Below are positions 5,540-5,832 of a stretch of DNA of 5,832 nucleotides, in pieces. Position numbers and translations under genes: made by a program. The notes under the pieces were generated by a model that saw only the letters and a list, made by a program, of their open reading frames with translations, ran no database searches and was not told the origin of the DNA. This DNA comes from an uncultured Bacteroidales bacterium (lineage in GTDB: Bacteria; Bacteroidota; Bacteroidia; Bacteroidales; UBA932), in the NCBI GenBank assembly GCA_946530505.1, contig CAMNAD010000094.1, positions 1-5,832 on the forward strand, written 5' to 3'. The number at the start of each line of letters is the position of its first letter. Position 1 is the first letter of the stretch.

Positions 5540-5832
5540 ATGATTGATAAAAGAGCATATAGCATTGTTTTGCCTGTATGTACCACATTACTTTGGGGGG
5601 TACCTGCACTGTATGTTATAATTTTGGAGCTTATCTCTCTTGGTAGATTCATAGCCCACTGGTCACATTATAGCCAGCCATTCCATTATATTGATGTTGA
5701 TATCACTTTTCTACTCTTTGCACTCCTTGTAGTAGCTGCTGTTGTATGTGTGTGGATTGGTGACAGGAAACTGAAAAAGATAAGTAGCGTTTTCTTATTT
5801 GTCCTGTCACTATTATTGATTCCCATTTCTTT
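5540..5832 (+). CDS. Membrane protein of unknown function (3' end missing)
   Basis: An ATG at 5540 opens a frame of 97 complete codons with no stop before the right edge. The product begins MIDKRAYSIVLPVCTTLLWG and has three hydrophobic stretches, about residues 9-32, 54-73 and 81-97. A short basic segment (DRKLKK) between the second and third is probably cytoplasmic. Residues 39-50 are rich in His, Tyr and Ser (AHWSHYSQPFHY). No family is recognised. The perfect -7 element just upstream and the membrane-like pattern support a real gene. It is AT-rich (about 40% GC on sampled lines) and divergent from the RHH gene, sharing a spacer with the palindrome at 5449-5465, so the two might be co-regulated. 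The minus-strand reading over the same bases shows no such structure. Confidence 0.6.
   Translation, partial: MIDKRAYSIVLPVCTTLLWGVPALYVIILELISLGRFIAHWSHYSQPFHYIDVDITFLLFALLVVAAVVCVWIGDRKLKKISSVFLFVLSLLLIPIS

Noticed and set aside
5418..5540. Possible mobile-element end or attachment site in the AT-rich spacer
   Set aside because: The only repeat is the 17-bp palindrome, with no direct repeats, integrase or transposase sequence nearby; an operator explains it better.
5461..5652. 63-codon minus-strand open frame overlapping the right-edge membrane gene
   Set aside because: No domain or membrane pattern is visible; it covers the divergent spacer and conflicts with a plus-strand frame that has a perfect -7 element and three hydrophobic segments.

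Overview
The window looks like chromosome from a gut-type member of the Bacteroidetes (probably Bacteroidales). Three perfect copies of the Bacteroidetes -7 promoter element TAnnTTTG sit just upstream of genes, good Shine-Dalgarno sequences are scarce, and the products resemble gut Bacteroidales proteins: a GH2 beta-glucuronidase-type enzyme and a glycerophosphodiesterase lipoprotein. Most of the window is GC-rich, but the last ~670 bases are clearly AT-rich. The genus cannot be fixed from sequence alone.

Plus strand, left to right: (1) the 3' part of a GH2 beta-glucuronidase-like gene, cut by the left edge and ending at 1690; (2) a short spacer with a perfect -7 element and a strong hairpin; (3) a tightly coupled three-gene operon, in which each junction is a 4-base ATGA overlap, encoding a PrsW-type intramembrane protease, a GDPD-family phosphodiesterase lipoprotein and an exported alpha/beta-hydrolase esterase. 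The operon reads as an envelope or lipid-ester unit, though its substrates are unknown. It ends at 4168, four bases from the end of a convergent gene, and a hairpin overlaps both stop codons.

Minus strand, right to left: a ribbon-helix-helix antitoxin-like gene with no adjacent toxin is followed after 13 bases by ogt, an O6-methylguanine-DNA methyltransferase. Next come a 19-bp palindrome and a perfect -7 element. These lead into two overlapping small genes, a two-segment membrane protein of unknown function and a 59-residue protein of the YolD-like family. YolD-like proteins usually accompany Y-family DNA polymerases, so ogt and the YolD-like gene together hint at a DNA-damage theme. That is inference.

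At the right edge a plus-strand gene for an unrecognised membrane protein starts at 5540 and runs off the window. It diverges from the antitoxin-like gene across a 122-base AT-rich spacer that holds a perfect 17-bp palindrome. The most interesting parts are the small membrane protein/YolD-like pair with its palindrome, and the orphan antitoxin-like gene leading into ogt at a base-composition boundary. No RNA genes, insertion sequences or CRISPR arrays were seen, and no stretch over 300 bases lacks a gene.
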